Below, piece after piece: positions 16,895 to 25,661 of a DNA stretch of 64,000 bases. The stretch comes from Streptomyces spinoverrucosus. GTDB taxonomy: Bacteria > Actinomycetota > Actinomycetes > Streptomycetales > Streptomycetaceae. Both the position numbers and the translations under genes were made by a program. The stretch covers positions 32,350 to 96,349 of the forward strand of contig NZ_BJND01000043.1 of NCBI RefSeq assembly GCF_006539505.1, in the 5' to 3' direction. The notes beneath the pieces are model-generated. The model saw only the letters and a program-made list of their open reading frames with translations, ran no database searches and was not told where the DNA came from. The number at the start of each line of letters is the position of its first letter. Position 1 is the stretch's first letter.

Positions 16895-17470
16895 ATGGCT
16901 GTAAGCCTGTCCAAGGGTGGCAACGTCTCGCTCACCAAGGAGGCTCCGGGCCTGACCGCCGTCACCGTGGGCCTCGGCTGGGACGTCCGCACCACCACCG
17001 GCACCGACTTCGACCTCGACGCGTCGGCGATCGCGGTCAACCCACAGGGCAAGGTCTACTCGGACGGCCACTTCGTCTTCTTCAACAACAAGCAGACGCC
17101 GGACAACACGATCGTCCACACCGGTGACAACCGCACGGGCGAGGGCGAGGGCGACGACGAGCAGATCAACGTCAACCTGGCCGGCCTCCCCGCCGACATC
17201 GACAAGATCGTCTTCCCGGTCTCGATCTACGACGCGGAGAACCGCTCGCAGAACTTCGGCCAGGTCCGCAACGCCTACATCCGCATCATCAACCAAGCCG
17301 GCGGCACCGAGATCGCCCGCTACGACCTGTCGGAGGACGCAGCCACCGAGACCGCGATGGTCTTCGGCGAGCTCTACCGCAACGGCGCCGAGTGGAAGTT
17401 CCGCGCAGTCGGCCAGGGCTACGCCTCGGGCCTGGTCGGCATCGCCCAGGACTTCGGCGTGAACGTCTGA
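16895..17470 (+). CDS. TerD-family calcium-binding stress protein
   Basis: A 191-residue TerD-domain protein, of normal length. The calcium-binding loops are visible as DFDLDASAIAV (about 33-43) and the acidic GEGEGDDEQINVNL (about 86-99). These proteins are linked to tellurite resistance and to calcium-dependent development in Streptomyces. ATG at 16895 with GAAGGAAC about 9 nt upstream. It stands alone and is followed by a strong hairpin; no terABC genes adjoin it. Confidence 0.93.
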   Translation: MAVSLSKGGNVSLTKEAPGLTAVTVGLGWDVRTTTGTDFDLDASAIAVNPQGKVYSDGHFVFFNNKQTPDNTIVHTGDNRTGEGEGDDEQINVNLAGLPADIDKIVFPVSIYDAENRSQNFGQVRNAYIRIINQAGGTEIARYDLSEDAATETAMVFGELYRNGAEWKFRAVGQGYASGLVGIAQDFGVNV

Positions 17471-17499
17471 GCGACGCCCACTCCAGCGGCTTGAACACC

Positions 17500-17528
17500 G
17501 GGCCCCTCAACGCCGCGTTGGGGGGCCC
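17500..17528 (+). terminator. Hairpin terminator after terD
   Basis: A 13-bp stem (17500-17512 with 17516-17528) with one mismatch that would be G-U in RNA, and a 3-nt loop, 30 bp beyond the terD stop codon. Confidence 0.75.
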
Positions 17529-17583
17529 GCCGCATGGGTGGCAGGCTTCGCCGTCGCCTCAGGCGTCGCCCGTCTCCTGCTGA

Positions 17584-17757
17584 TCCAAGGGCGGCGACTC
17601 CGTACCGACCCTGCCACTGCTGACCCGTCTGGCCAAGGCCCTGGACGCGTCGCTGACGATCGACCTCGACGGCGACCGCTCAACGTTCGTCTTCACCGCA
17701 CACGGCTGCGCCGAGCCGAACCAAGCACCGCCGGACGGACGCCCCTCAGTCGCCTGA
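17584..17757 (+). pseudogene. C-terminal remnant of an XRE-type regulator
   Basis: An in-frame stretch of 57 codons with no start signal or ribosome site reads VPTLPLLTRLAKALDASLTI and then ends normally. This is the typical end of an XRE helix-turn-helix regulator; the DNA-binding part is missing. A stop codon sits directly upstream. It is best read as a decayed gene fragment; the identification rests on a short stretch. The rest of 17471-17808 holds only the terD terminator. Confidence 0.45.
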
Positions 17758-17808
17758 CCCCCGCCCTCGACCGACCTCGCCCCCCTCAGAAGCCGGGCCG
17801 CGCCTTCA

Positions 17809-19218
17809 TCACCGCCGCTCCGGCCTGCCCTCCCCGTACAGCCAGTCCTTCCAGATCGGGGCGAAGTCCTTGTCGGGGGCCTGCTTCTCCACGTACGTCG
17901 TGAAGTCCTCGGTGCTCGCGTTGCCGTGGCGGTGGGTGGTGGCCCAGCCGCGCAGGAGGGCGCGGAAGGCGGTGTCGTCGGCGAGGGTCTGGCGGATCTT
18001 GTGCAGGACCATCGCGCCGCGGTCGTAGACGGGGTCGCCGGAGATGTGGGCGGCGTCCGTGGGATGCGCGGGCGGGAAGGACCAGACGGCCTTGTTGTCC
18101 TCGGGGATGGCGTAGTGGGTGCCGTCGTAGAGCGCGTCGAAGATGTGCTGGGCGGTGGGGCCGCCGTGGTCCTCCTGCCACAGCCACTCCGCGTACGTCG
18201 CGAAGCCCTCGTTGAGCCACATGTCCCGCCAGGACTTGGGCGTGACCGAGTTGCCGTACCACTCGTGGGCGATTTCGTGGACGAGGAGCTCGATGTCCGG
18301 GGCGCCGGGGAAGACGGGGCGGGTCTGGGTCTCCAGGGCGTAGGAGGCGTCACCGGGGCGGTCGACGATCGCGCCGGTGGAGGTGAAGGGGTACGGGCCG
18401 AAGAGTTCCTCCGCCCAGGCGAGGACCTCGGGGATACGGGCCAGCACCTTGCGACTGGCGGAGGCCTCGGTCGGGTCGACGGCGGTGTACACGGGCAGGC
18501 CGTCCGGGGTCCGCGTGTGGCTGATGTCGTAGCGGCCGACGGCGAGGGTGGTGACGTAGCTCGCCATGGGTTGGGCGGTGTGCCAGGTGGTGGTCGTACG
18601 GCCGTCGGTGGTCTTCTCGGTCTTCAGTTCCCCGTTCGAGACCGCCCGCAGGCCCTTCGGCACGGTGACCGTGATGGCGTACGTCGCCTTGTCCGAGGGG
18701 TGGTGGTTGCCGGGGTACCAGGCCATGGAGCCGACCGGCTGGCCCAGGGCGAGCGCGCCGTCGTCGGTGGGCAGCCAGCCCTCCTCGGAGCCGTCCGGGT
18801 CGGTGAGGGTGGCCGGGGTGCCGGAGTAGCGGACCGTCACGCGGAAGGTGCGGCCCTCGGCGAGGTCGTCGCGGGGGCGGACGGTCAGTTCCTGGCCGGC
18901 TCGGTTCCAGCGGGCGGTGGTGCCGTCGACGGTGACCGTCTCGACGTTCAGCCCCTGGAGGTCGAGGTTGAAGGCGGAGAGGTCCTGGGTGGCGCGGGCC
19001 GTGATCGTCGTGCGGGCGGTGAGGTGGCGGGTGGCGGGGGTGTAGGAGAGGGCCAGGTCGTAGTGGGTGACGTCGTAGCCGCCGTTGCCCGCCTTCGGGA
19101 AGTACGGGTCGCGCACGCCGGAGCCGCCCGGGGTGCCCTCGACGCCGGTGCTCGAACATGCGGTGAGGGCGAGCGTGAGCAGGGCGGCAACAGGGACGAC
19201 CGGTGCGAAACGGGACAC
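17809..19218 (-). CDS. M1-family zinc metallopeptidase lipoprotein
   Basis: A 469-residue secreted aminopeptidase N-type protein. A signal sequence ends in the lipobox LTAC (Cys21), so it should be tethered outside the membrane. The zinc motif HEIAHEWYGN begins near residue 314, and WLNEGFATY follows with the third zinc ligand. It is about half the length of full aminopeptidase N and lacks the large C-terminal helical domain, as in short bacterial M1 enzymes. The usual GAMEN motif is not evident; ALETQTRP stands in its place. GTG start at 19218. Confidence 0.9.
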   Translation of the reverse strand: MSRFAPVVPVAALLTLALTACSSTGVEGTPGGSGVRDPYFPKAGNGGYDVTHYDLALSYTPATRHLTARTTITARATQDLSAFNLDLQGLNVETVTVDGTTARWNRAGQELTVRPRDDLAEGRTFRVTVRYSGTPATLTDPDGSEEGWLPTDDGALALGQPVGSMAWYPGNHHPSDKATYAITVTVPKGLRAVSNGELKTEKTTDGRTTTTWHTAQPMASYVTTLAVGRYDISHTRTPDGLPVYTAVDPTEASASRKVLARIPEVLAWAEELFGPYPFTSTGAIVDRPGDASYALETQTRPVFPGAPDIELLVHEIAHEWYGNSVTPKSWRDMWLNEGFATYAEWLWQEDHGGPTAQHIFDALYDGTHYAIPEDNKAVWSFPPAHPTDAAHISGDPVYDRGAMVLHKIRQTLADDTAFRALLRGWATTHRHGNASTEDFTTYVEKQAPDKDFAPIWKDWLYGEGRPERR

Positions 19219-19256
19219 GTCCGAGATCCTACGAGGGGCATGACACCATCACGTAC

Positions 19257-19757
19257 GTGCTCGACATCGGCTACGCCCTCTCCAACCGGTTCCCGGACCC
19301 GCCCCAGACCGACTACCGCCGCGCGGATGTGCACGCCCTGCGGCACGACCTGTTCTGCGGTGACGTCTATCTCGCCGACACCGAGAAGGACCGGGAGCTG
19401 TCCACAGCCTGGGGATGGGTGCCGGTGCTCGACTTCGCGTGGGCGCTGTGCGACATCGTCGAGCAGCTGGACCGCGACCCGGCGGGCTCCCGTGCCGCCC
19501 GTCCCCAGCACGCGGAGCTGGACTTCACCGAGTCCACCGACCGTCTGCTCTTCGAGCGCCGCTTCGGCTGGGTCGACATCGAGTCCGACTGGCAGCCGGC
19601 CGAGGAACCCCCGCTCACCTTCTCCCACACCGAACTCCGCCGCGAGGCCCGGGACTTCCTGCACGACCTGATCGCCGACCTGTGCGACCTGCACGAGGAC
19701 CTGGCGGAGAACCCGGCGATCTGGTCACTGCAGGCACGGTTTCCGCGCGTGCCGTGA
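19257..19757 (+). CDS. Conserved hypothetical protein
   Basis: A 166-residue acidic, soluble protein that I cannot assign to a named family. It opens MLDIGYALSNRFPDPP and contains WGWVPVLDFAWALCDIVEQLD and RFGWVDIESDWQP. There is no signal or membrane segment. The GTG at 19257 was chosen; the frame is open further back but would overlap the divergent M1 peptidase start. It ends 75 bp from the convergent pentapeptide gene. Confidence 0.65.
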   Translation: MLDIGYALSNRFPDPPQTDYRRADVHALRHDLFCGDVYLADTEKDRELSTAWGWVPVLDFAWALCDIVEQLDRDPAGSRAARPQHAELDFTESTDRLLFERRFGWVDIESDWQPAEEPPLTFSHTELRREARDFLHDLIADLCDLHEDLAENPAIWSLQARFPRVP

Positions 19758-19832
19758 CGCTGCGGCGGAGGGTCACCGAGGCAACCGGCGTGCCCTCGAC
19801 GACGCCCCCTCATCCCCCAGCCCCGCCCAAAG

Positions 19833-20513
19833 TCACCCCCCTTCCACCCTGATCCCCAACGCCCCCGCCAGCACCGGCGCCAGCTCCACCAACTGCCCCG
19901 CGCTGATCACCGCCCCCGCCAGCCGGTCGACCCCCCGCGTGATCTCCAGTGGCACCGCCCCCCGCAGGTCCACGTCCGCCAGCGTCGCCCCGCTGAAGTC
20001 CGCCCCCTTCAGCGCGCAGTCCGTGAACTCGACGCGCTCCAGCGACGCGCCCCCGAAGTCCGGTTCCACCAGGACGCAGCCGTCGAAGACCACGTCCTTC
20101 AGCCGGGCCCCGCGAAGGTTCAGGAAGTCGAGCTTGCCGCCCCGGATCAGGACGCGTTCCAGTGCGGCACCGTGCAGTTGCGTACCGCCCAGGCGGGCGT
20201 CACGCAGCTCGACGTCGCGCAGAGTGGCCTCGGACAGGTTCGTGCCGACGCCGCGCGGTGCGGTGAGGACCGAGCCCAGGAAACGCGCCCGGTGCAGTCG
20301 CGTCTCGTCCAGCGCGCACCCCGTCAACGCGCAGTCCAAGAAGCGGGCGCCCCCGCCGTCCTGCCCACCCAGCTCCACCTCCCTGAACTCCAGCCCGTCG
20401 TAATCCCCGTCCGACTCCAGTCCTCCCCCTCCGTACACCTCCAACTCCAACAGCCGCACCTCCGGTCGCCGTGCCGCCTTCACGCCGCCGCCGCCAGCCG
20501 CCCGCCTCACCAT
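19833..20513 (-). CDS. Pentapeptide-repeat protein
   Basis: A 226-residue protein with degenerate A(D/N)LXX repeats across about residues 40-195 (ARFLDCALTGCALDETRLHRA, TNLSEATLRDVELRDARLGG, GADFSGATLADVDLRGA and others). These form a right-handed quadrilateral beta-helix. Some relatives mimic DNA and protect gyrase, but many have unknown roles. The ATG at 20513 has GGAGG 9 nt upstream. Divergent from the flavin oxidoreductase. Confidence 0.82.
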   Translation of the reverse strand: MVRRAAGGGGVKAARRPEVRLLELEVYGGGGLESDGDYDGLEFREVELGGQDGGGARFLDCALTGCALDETRLHRARFLGSVLTAPRGVGTNLSEATLRDVELRDARLGGTQLHGAALERVLIRGGKLDFLNLRGARLKDVVFDGCVLVEPDFGGASLERVEFTDCALKGADFSGATLADVDLRGAVPLEITRGVDRLAGAVISAGQLVELAPVLAGALGIRVEGG

Positions 20514-20651
20514 GCCCCCCATCCTCCACCCCACCACTGACAATCCCTCCGACCTGCGCAAACGCCCATATCCGCGCCCTGATGTCACATTCGGCGCGCG
20601 CAGCGAGTCGTACTCCCAGAAGGCCAACCCGAGCCAAGGGAGACCGACCCC

Positions 20652-21821
20652 ATGCCCCACGTCACCGTCATCGGCGGCGGCTTCGCCGGCCTCACCGCCG
20701 CCATCACCGCCGCCGAAGCGGGCGCCACGGTCACCGTCCACGAAGCCCACCACACCCTCGGCGGCCGAGCGCGCACCGCCGAGGGCCCGTACCGGACGAA
20801 CGAGGGCCCGCACGCCCTCTACAACGGCGGCCCGCACTGGACCTGGCTCAAGCAGCGCGACCTGATCGGCCCCCTCGCCCCCATCCCGCCCCTGGAAGCC
20901 GCCCGGCTGCGGCTGCGCCACCGGGGCGTCCTGCGCCGCACCCCGCCCCTCGCCATGCTCCGGCTGTCGCGCCGCGCCGTCCGACAGGCCCCGGTCGACC
21001 TGGACTTCCTGACCTGGGCCACCGAACAGGTGGGCGAGCAGGGCGCACGTGCCGCCGCGCACTACTCCGCCGTGGCCCTCTTTCACCACGACCCCGGCGC
21101 CCTGTCCGCCGCGTTCGTGCAGGAACGGCTGCGCCGGGCCACCAAGTTGCCGCCCGAGGCCCACTATCCGCGCGGCGGCTGGGCGAGCGTCATCGACCGG
21201 ATGGCCGCCCGCGCCTGGAATCTGGGCGTCCGTATCGAGACCCTGTCCCGCGTCGACACCCTCCCCACCGACACGCCCGTCATCGTCGCCACCTCCCTCG
21301 ACGCCGCCCGCCGCCTCCTCGGCGACGACTCGCTGAGCTGGCCGAGCGGTCGTACGGCCCTCATCGACCTGGCCGTACGCACCCGGCGCGGCGACCCCTT
21401 CGTCGTCTCCGACCTGGACGCGCCCGGCTGGCTCGAACGCTTCACCGCGCAGGACCGCACCCTCGCCCCGGCCGGCGAGCAGCTCATCCAGGGCCAGATC
21501 CCGATCGCCCCGCACGAGTCCCGCGCCGATGGCATCGCCAGCGCCGAACAACTGCTCGATCTCGGGTTCGACGGCTGGCGGGACCGCGTCACCTGGCGGC
21601 GCGAGGCGATCGCGGGCGGCCGTACCGGCGCCGTGGACCTGCCCGGCACCACCTGGCGCGACCGGCCCGCCGTGGACCGCGGCGACGGCGTGTACCTGGC
21701 CGGCGACCAGGTCGCCGCGCCCGGTGTCCTGTCGGAGGTGTCCTTCAACAGCGCGCTGACCGCCGTATCGCTGGCGCTCGGACAGCACGGCCCGCACACG
21801 CTTGACCTCAAGCATGCTTGA
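20652..21821 (+). CDS. FAD/NAD(P)-binding amine oxidase-like oxidoreductase
   Basis: A 389-residue flavoprotein. The N-terminal dinucleotide motif is VIGGGFAGLTAAITAAEAG, with the acidic ribose-binding residue in HEAHHTLGGRARTAEG; the C-terminal FAD segment is GVYLAGDQVAAPGVLSEVSFNSA. This is the amine oxidase/phytoene desaturase-like fold; the substrate is unknown. ATG at 20652. The last six bases of its coding end are part of the -35 and SoxR box of the next gene. Confidence 0.82.
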   Translation: MPHVTVIGGGFAGLTAAITAAEAGATVTVHEAHHTLGGRARTAEGPYRTNEGPHALYNGGPHWTWLKQRDLIGPLAPIPPLEAARLRLRHRGVLRRTPPLAMLRLSRRAVRQAPVDLDFLTWATEQVGEQGARAAAHYSAVALFHHDPGALSAAFVQERLRRATKLPPEAHYPRGGWASVIDRMAARAWNLGVRIETLSRVDTLPTDTPVIVATSLDAARRLLGDDSLSWPSGRTALIDLAVRTRRGDPFVVSDLDAPGWLERFTAQDRTLAPAGEQLIQGQIPIAPHESRADGIASAEQLLDLGFDGWRDRVTWRREAIAGGRTGAVDLPGTTWRDRPAVDRGDGVYLAGDQVAAPGVLSEVSFNSALTAVSLALGQHGPHTLDLKHA

Positions 21822-21832
21822 GGTTGAAGAGT
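21802..21832 (+). promoter_or_regulatory. SoxR box and promoter of the downstream reductase
   Basis: CCTCAAGCATGCTTGAGG (21806-21823) is a perfect 18-bp palindrome of the SoxR type (compare CCTCAAG...CTTGAGG of soxS). It sits between a -35-like TTGACC (21802-21807) and a -10-like AAGAGT (21827-21832), 19 bp apart. The long spacer is the hallmark of MerR-family promoters. It overlaps the last codons and stop of the upstream gene. Confidence 0.85.
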
Positions 21833-21872
21833 GGGGAAGTCAGACGAACACCGCCAGTCACGGGGGGACCCC

Positions 21873-22844
21873 ATGCTCGCCATCCGCCTTCACACCTTCG
21901 GCCCCGCCGAGAACCTCATCCCTGAGGAGGTCGACGACCCCGTACCCGCCCCCGGCCAGGTCCGTATCGCCGTCGCCGCCGCCGGCGTACACCTGCTCGA
22001 CACGGCCATCCGCGCCGGCCACCAGGGCCCCGGCCCCGCGCCCACGCTGCCCACCATCCCCGGCCGCGAGGTTGCTGGAGTCGTCGAGTCGCTCGGCGAG
22101 GGGACCGACGAGGCCTGGCTCGGCAAGCGCGTCGTCGCGCACCTCGGCTTCGTCCCCGGCGGCTACGCCGAACGCGCCGTCACCGACGCCGAACGTCTGC
22201 ACGAGATCCCTGTAGGCCTCGACTTCGCCGAGGCGGTCGCCATGATCGGCACGGGGCGTACCACGATGGGGATCGTGCAGTTCGCCGAGCCGGGCCCGGG
22301 TGACGTGGTCCTGATCCCGGCCGCGGCCGGCGGTATCGGCACCCTCCTCGTGCAGTACGCCAAGAACGCGGGCGCCACGGTCATCGGCCTGGCCGGCGGC
22401 CCCCGGAAGACGGAGCGGGTCGCCGCGAACGGCGCCGACCTCGCCGTCGACTACCGGGACCCCGCCTGGCCCGAGAAGGTCCGGGCGTACGACGGCAAGG
22501 TCACGATCGTGTACGACGGCGTCGGCGGCGACACCGCCCGTACGGCCGTCGGTCTGCTCGCCCCCGGCGGCAGGCATGTCGTCTTCGGCTGGTCCGCCGA
22601 GGGCATCCAGGGCGGCGAACCGCTGGTCGTCGAGGGCGTCACCGTGCAGGTCCTGGGCCCGGTGATGATGGAGAAGGCGGGCGGCCCGAACCCCATCCGC
22701 ACCCTGGAACTCCGCGCCCTCGCCGAGGCCGCCGCGGGCCGGCTGACCCCCGCCGTCCACCGCTTCCCGCTCACCGAGGCCGCGGCCGCGCACCGGGCAC
22801 TGGAGAACCGCGGCACGACCGGCAAGGTGGTCCTGGAGCCCTGA
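21873..22844 (+). CDS. Zinc-binding dehydrogenase-like NADPH:quinone oxidoreductase
   Basis: A 323-residue medium-chain reductase of the quinone oxidoreductase type without visible structural zinc cysteines. The nucleotide motif is AAAGGIGTLLVQYAKNAGA (about 150), and the N-terminal GroES-like part ends with GREVAGVVESLG. The ATG at 21873 has GGGGGGA upstream; an in-frame GTG at 21831 would overlap the promoter. A perfect SoxR box precedes it, so redox-cycling compounds probably induce it. Position and control match SCO4266, a SoxR target in S. coelicolor (from memory). Confidence 0.88.
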   Translation: MLAIRLHTFGPAENLIPEEVDDPVPAPGQVRIAVAAAGVHLLDTAIRAGHQGPGPAPTLPTIPGREVAGVVESLGEGTDEAWLGKRVVAHLGFVPGGYAERAVTDAERLHEIPVGLDFAEAVAMIGTGRTTMGIVQFAEPGPGDVVLIPAAAGGIGTLLVQYAKNAGATVIGLAGGPRKTERVAANGADLAVDYRDPAWPEKVRAYDGKVTIVYDGVGGDTARTAVGLLAPGGRHVVFGWSAEGIQGGEPLVVEGVTVQVLGPVMMEKAGGPNPIRTLELRALAEAAAGRLTPAVHRFPLTEAAAAHRALENRGTTGKVVLEP

Positions 22845-22928
22845 GCGGAGTAGCCCGACCGCAAAGACCTGACCACATGGGGCGTGGCATCACAGGTAGT
22901 ACGCCCTGATTCATGTTCTTCTGTCCCG

Positions 22929-24431
22929 ATGAACGCGCCCAGGACTGGTGAACCCACAGCTTCCGTGGACGCCGACCCCCACCGCTGGTGGGGGCTGGTG
23001 GTGATCGCTCTCGCCCAGCTGATGGTCGTCCTCGACTCGACGATCGTGAACGTCGCGCTGCCGTCCGCCCAGGACGAGCTGGGGATGACCGACGGCGACC
23101 GCCCATGGGTGATCACCGCCTACACCGTCGCCTTCGGCGGTCTGCTGCTGCTCGGCGGCCGGATCGCCGATCTGGTCGGCCGTAAACGCACCTTCGTCAT
23201 CGGGCTGATCGGCTTCGCCGCCGCCTCCGCGCTGGGCGGCGCCGCCGTCAGCCCGGGGATGCTGTTCGGCGCCCGCGCGCTCCAGGGCGCCTTCGCGGCC
23301 GTGCTCGCCCCGACCGCGCTGAGCCTGCTCGCCACCACGTTCACCGACCCCAGGGAACGCGGCAAGGCCTTCGGCATCTTCGGCGCCCTGGCCGGCAGCG
23401 GCTCCGCCACCGGCTTCATCCTCGGCGGGCTGCTCACCGAGTACTTCAACTGGCGCTGGTGCCTGTACGTCAACACGCCCATCGCCGTTCTCGCGCTGCT
23501 CGGCGCCTTCGCCGTCCTGCGCGACCGCCCCGGCCGGACGGGCGCCCGCCTCGACGTGCCCGGCGTGCTGCTCGGCTGCGGCGGTCTGGTCGGAATCGTC
23601 TACGGCTTCAACGAGGCCGAGACCCACGGCTGGACCGACGTGTTCGTCCTCGGACTGCTCGCGGCAGGTGTCGTACTGCTGGCGGCCTTCGTGTGGTGGC
23701 AGGGCAGGGCGCCCATGCCGCTGCTCCCACTGCACATCGTCAAGGACCGCGACCGGGCGGGCTGCTTCCTGACGATGATGCTGGCCATCATGGGCATGTT
23801 CGGCCTGTTCCTCTTCATGACCTACTACTTCCAGGTCGTCCTGGGCTACTCGCCCGCGCGCACCGGCCTGGCCTTCGTCCCGATCACGCTCGCGACCGTC
23901 GCCGTTTCCACCCAGTTCGCGGCCCGTCTGCTGCACCACGTACCGCCGCGCGCCCTGATGGCCCCCGGCATGGTCCTGGGCGCGTGCGGAATGGCGGTCC
24001 TCACCCGGCTCACCGTCGACTCCTCGTACGCCGCCGACATCCTGCCCGGCCTGCTCCTGGTGGGCGTCGGTATGGGCCTGACCTACATGCCGGTGTTCGC
24101 CACGGTGACGGCGGGCGTCGCCCCGCGCGACTCGGGCGTCACCTCGGCGACCCTCAACACCTCGCAGCAGGTGGGCGGCTCCATCGGTACGGCCCTGCTG
24201 AACACCCTCGCCACCACCAGCACCGCCGGCTACCTCACCGCCCACCTCACCGCCTCCGCCCAGCCCGACGAGGTGGCCCGCGAGGCCGTCGTCCACGGCT
24301 ACACGGTCGCCCTCTGGTGCGCCGCCGGCCTCATGCTCCTGGCCGCCCTGGCCACGGCCCTGCTGGTCACGGCGCGGGCCCCGAAACACGCGACGCCGGC
24401 GAAGGCGCCGGTATCGGAGTCGGTCGCCTAG
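22929..24431 (+). CDS. DHA2-family MFS efflux transporter
   Basis: A 500-residue, about 14-helix major facilitator of the EmrB/QacA drug:proton antiporter type. Motif A-like GGRIADLVGRKRTF lies between helices 2 and 3, and the early VLDSTIVNVALPSAQ motif is typical of DHA2. The ATG at 22929 lacks a clear ribosome site; a GTG at 22884 is an alternative. It lies next to the remnant of a peptide-type biosynthetic locus, so it may once have exported its product (inference). It could also be a general drug exporter. Confidence 0.87.
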   Translation: MNAPRTGEPTASVDADPHRWWGLVVIALAQLMVVLDSTIVNVALPSAQDELGMTDGDRPWVITAYTVAFGGLLLLGGRIADLVGRKRTFVIGLIGFAAASALGGAAVSPGMLFGARALQGAFAAVLAPTALSLLATTFTDPRERGKAFGIFGALAGSGSATGFILGGLLTEYFNWRWCLYVNTPIAVLALLGAFAVLRDRPGRTGARLDVPGVLLGCGGLVGIVYGFNEAETHGWTDVFVLGLLAAGVVLLAAFVWWQGRAPMPLLPLHIVKDRDRAGCFLTMMLAIMGMFGLFLFMTYYFQVVLGYSPARTGLAFVPITLATVAVSTQFAARLLHHVPPRALMAPGMVLGACGMAVLTRLTVDSSYAADILPGLLLVGVGMGLTYMPVFATVTAGVAPRDSGVTSATLNTSQQVGGSIGTALLNTLATTSTAGYLTAHLTASAQPDEVAREAVVHGYTVALWCAAGLMLLAALATALLVTARAPKHATPAKAPVSESVA

Positions 24432-24615
24432 ACGCGCCTGGAGGCAGCCGCGTTCGGCCACCTCTTGTCCCCCGTTATGTTCTTCGGCGGTCCTGCAAGA
24501 GGGCCGCCGGCCTCCGGGCCCGGCATGCCCTCGTACCCTCCGGAGAAGTCCCGCCGGCTCGACGGTGACTTCGAAGGCACGGTCACCGTGCGACCCGGCT
24601 TGCGCTGACCCCGGA

Positions 24616-24846
24616 TCAGTAGTGGACGCGGCGGTTCTCCGGCGTCACCCGGTAGCGGATGTTCCACAGGCTGCGCCGTACGTACGTGCGCTGGAGCCAG
24701 CGGTCCCGGCCGTCGTACCGGGCGGTGAAGGAGGTGCGCGCGTGCACGCCCTTGCGGTTGTTGATCAGCAGCGCCTGGCCGGGCCGGAGGCGGACGCCGT
24801 GGGCGACGGCGCGGCACACCTCCTGGAGCCGGTCGAGGGCGGTCCG
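24616..24846 (-). pseudogene. C-terminal fragment of a clavaminate synthase-like (TauD) dioxygenase
   Basis: Only about 75 residues remain. They read GQALLINNRKGVHARTSF and then YDGRDRWLQRTY, the C-terminal iron- and oxoglutarate-binding segment (distal His and Arg) of VioC/clavaminate synthase-type enzymes. The normal N-terminal 250 residues are missing. The fragment continues directly, in another frame, from the ATP-grasp fragment on its right, as if a deletion joined two genes. Confidence 0.6.
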
Positions 24847-25060
24847 CGCCGCAGATCCCGTGCGTGAACCCGCAGTTCACCAGCAGGGAGTGCAGCGCAT
24901 CCACATCGTCGGTGTCCACGACCAGCTGCCGCTCGGAGGAACGCCCGACCCCGTACGCACCCGAGGCAACGCTCCGCTCCGGCTTCCGCACCGACCAGGC
25001 CTCGAGCCCCACCGCTGCCGCCGCGTCGACCACCTGGCCCTCCGGCTCGACCAGCAGCAC
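24842..25060 (-). pseudogene. N-terminal fragment of an ATP-grasp ligase-like protein
   Basis: About 73 residues: VLLVEPEGQVVDAAAAVGLE, then RQLVVDTDDVDALHSLL and THGI. This resembles the N-terminal lobe of stand-alone ATP-grasp carboxylate-amine ligases. No ATP-grasp core follows; the frame runs into the dioxygenase fragment. The rest of the 24432-25178 gap (about 750 bp) holds no intact gene. Family assignment is by pattern only. Confidence 0.45.
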
Positions 25061-25178
25061 CCGCTGTGCGTTCCCCCCACTGCCCTCTCCTCCCTGCCCT
25101 GGAGTCAAGGACACTGCCGCCTCGCGTTCCCGATGACTTCCCGGTCCCGCTGCGACGCCCAAGTCGCCGGGTCCGGAC

Positions 25179-25661
25179 TCACGACTCCCCGCCCCCCAGC
25201 TCGGCCAGCGCCCCGTCCGTCAGCCGGTACACCGTCCACTCGTCCTGCGGACGGGCCCCCAGGGACTCGTAGAAGTCGATCGCGGGCCGGTTCCAGTTCA
25301 GCACCGACCACTCCAGGCGCTCATAGCCGCGCTCCACACAGATCCGCGCCAGCTCCCGCAGCAGCGCCTTGCCGTGACCGCCGCCCCGCGCGCGTGGGCG
25401 TACGTACAGGTCCTCCAGGTAGATGCCGTGCACACCGCGCCAGGTGGAGAAGTTGAGGAACCACAGCGCGAAGCCGACGGCCTCCCCGGTGACGTCGTCG
25501 GCCGCGATGTGCGCGTACGCGGCGGGCCGCTCACCGAAGAGGGCCTCCCGCAGCTGCTCCTGCGTGGCCTTCGCCTCCTGGGGTGCCTTCTCGTACTCGG
25601 CGAGTTCGCGCACCAGGGTGTGGATGAGGGGGATGTCGTCGGGTGTGGCGGTACGGATCAT
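25179..25661 (-). CDS. GNAT acetyltransferase (diamine acetyltransferase-like)
   Basis: A 160-residue GNAT protein resembling the spermidine/spermine and thialysine acetyltransferase branch. The acetyl-CoA loop is RPRARGGGHGKALL (Q/RxxGxG/A type, about 92-105), preceded by GIYLEDLYV, with FYESLGARPQDEWTVYRL near the end. It would acetylate a small amine with acetyl-CoA. Its ATG overlaps the upstream kinase-like stop codon (ATGA), so the two form an operon. Confidence 0.88.
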   Translation of the reverse strand: MIRTATPDDIPLIHTLVRELAEYEKAPQEAKATQEQLREALFGERPAAYAHIAADDVTGEAVGFALWFLNFSTWRGVHGIYLEDLYVRPRARGGGHGKALLRELARICVERGYERLEWSVLNWNRPAIDFYESLGARPQDEWTVYRLTDGALAELGGGES

